NCBI RefSeq assembly: GCF_013408655.1
Contig: NZ_JACCBP010000001.1
Location: 4,216,001 to 4,280,000, forward strand
Length of the DNA: 64,000 nt
Reading direction: 5' to 3'
DNA from: Pigmentiphaga litoralis
GTDB taxonomy: Bacteria; Pseudomonadota; Gammaproteobacteria; Burkholderiales; Burkholderiaceae_B
Below the pieces are notes generated by a model, which made no database searches, was not told the origin of the DNA, and saw only the letters and a program-made list of their open reading frames with translations. Each line of letters begins with the position of its first letter. The stretch's first letter is position 1. The translations under genes were made by a program, and so were the position numbers. This document shows, in pieces, positions 63,277-64,000 of the stretch.

Positions 63277-64000
63277 TCAGCGCAGTCCCGCCGTCGACCC
63301 TACCAGCCACAACAGCGCAGGCGCCAGCGCCAGGAAACTCAACGTCGACACCAGCACGGCGCCCGCAGCCGCATCGCCCATGTCGGTATAGCGGCGGGCG
63401 TACATATAGCTCACCGCCGCGCAGGGCATCGCCATCTGCAGGGCCAGAATGTTCGAGAACTCTTCCGGCAGCCCTATCAACCATCCCGCGGCATAACCCG
63501 CCGCCAACCCCAGCAGCAATCGCATCGTGCCCACGATGGATCCGATGCGCAACCCGGCCGCAGGGATGACCGCCAACGCATGACCCAGGCTGAGCAACAT
63601 CAGCGGTACCGTCAGACTACCCAGCAGCTTGGTCGACTCGATGATCCAGTCTGGCGGCACCCAGGCAAACAACCGGCACAGCGCCGCCGACACCGACGCG
63701 ATAAGAATAGGGCTCTTCCACGGCGCCGCAATCCCCTGCGTGTTGGGCAGAAAGCGAACACCTATCGTGTGCTGAATGAACGAGCACACGGCAAAAAACG
63801 CGATGGCAGTGGAAAGACCGGCATCGCCAAATGCCAGGTAGGAAATGGGCAAGCCAAGATTGCCTGCGTTTGGAAAGGTCGCCGTCTGCAGCAATTTGCG
63901 AACTGGCTGACCCGTGACCTTCAAAGCCACCGCACAGGCCACCGCACACAATCCCAAGGCCAACGCCGTCGCACCGGCCACATTGGCCAGAACTTCATTC
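63277..64000 (-). CDS. AEC-family transporter (partial, 5' end outside window)
   Basis: The frame is open to the right edge; 240 residues are visible with about seven hydrophobic helices. TFPNAGNLGLPISYLAFGD is the conserved AEC N-domain motif; LKLLGSLTVPLMLLSLGHAL and C-terminal LQMAMPCAAVSYMYA also match. AEC proteins are secondary carriers of malonate, malate or auxin-like acids. It is divergent in function from the sigma group; no link is evident. Confidence 0.87.
   Translation of the reverse strand, partial: NEVLANVAGATALALGLCAVACAVALKVTGQPVRKLLQTATFPNAGNLGLPISYLAFGDAGLSTAIAFFAVCSFIQHTIGVRFLPNTQGIAAPWKSPILIASVSAALCRLFAWVPPDWIIESTKLLGSLTVPLMLLSLGHALAVIPAAGLRIGSIVGTMRLLLGLAAGYAAGWLIGLPEEFSNILALQMAMPCAAVSYMYARRYTDMGDAAAGAVLVSTLSFLALAPALLWLVGSTAGLR

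Overview
The window is uniformly GC-rich and looks like the chromosome of a betaproteobacterium of the order Burkholderiales, most likely Alcaligenaceae (Bordetella/Achromobacter-like). Support comes from the hemE-priA-rep neighbourhood, a Bug-family (tripartite tricarboxylate type) solute receptor next to an amidase and a GntR regulator, and an ECF sigma/anti-sigma pair. This placement is an inference from gene content; no rRNA is present.

Left flank (1-18.8 kb), mostly housekeeping: a partial double-HTH GntR regulator, a Fis-type HTH protein, a LysR regulator, an mdtJI-like SMR transporter pair behind a 0.75-kb leader with two small ORFs, hemE, priA (with an unusual low-complexity insertion), rep, a UBP-type zinc-finger protein, a hybrid histidine kinase, a ribosome-hibernation-type protein, an AlkB-like dioxygenase, a CaiB-type CoA transferase, a quinone-oxidoreductase-like protein behind a twin-operator promoter, a membrane-anchored dihaem cytochrome c and a tRNA-Arg(CCG).

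Centre (20.1-50.2 kb), the main attraction: about 30 kb of 21 genes, all on the plus strand, most with ATGA-type overlaps, encoding an extracellular contractile injection system (eCIS). It has one sheath, one inner tube, a T4-baseplate-type assembly protein, a DUF4255/Pvc16-like cap, a Pvc15-like AAA+ ATPase, a Pvc7-like tube/baseplate adaptor with a separate LysM-like partner, a gp27-like hub, gp5-like spike, PAAR-like tip, gp25-like wedge, two baseplate-J-like proteins, a P2-gpI-like tail protein and a large DUF6519 distal protein carrying an inserted seven-repeat YCF48 beta-propeller. Inside the operon sits a probable cargo and antidote pair: a 937-aa DUF4157 protein ending in an HNH-like motif, overlapped by a SMI1/KNR4 (SUKH) immunity-type gene. 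The operon ends with two glycosyltransferase genes, one a four-domain fusion. A LuxR-type regulator is divergently transcribed from the sheath gene. No capsid, terminase, integrase, lysis gene or T6SS membrane-complex gene is present, so this is neither a prophage nor a T6SS.

Right flank (50.2-64 kb): btuB-btuF under a cobalamin riboswitch, rnk, a monoacylglycerol-lipase-like hydrolase, a lipoprotein, a YkgJ-type cysteine-cluster protein, a minus-strand block (GntR regulator, Bug receptor, amidase, AbrB-type membrane protein), an ECF sigma/anti-sigma/DUF4394 group, and a partial AEC-family transporter at the right edge.

Working model: the structural genes build a contractile particle loaded with the DUF4157-HNH cargo; the SUKH protein protects the producing cell; the propeller-bearing distal protein, perhaps glycosylated by the two terminal enzymes, recognises the target; the divergent LuxR protein may control the operon. 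The family assignments are read from the sequences; the functional links are inference.
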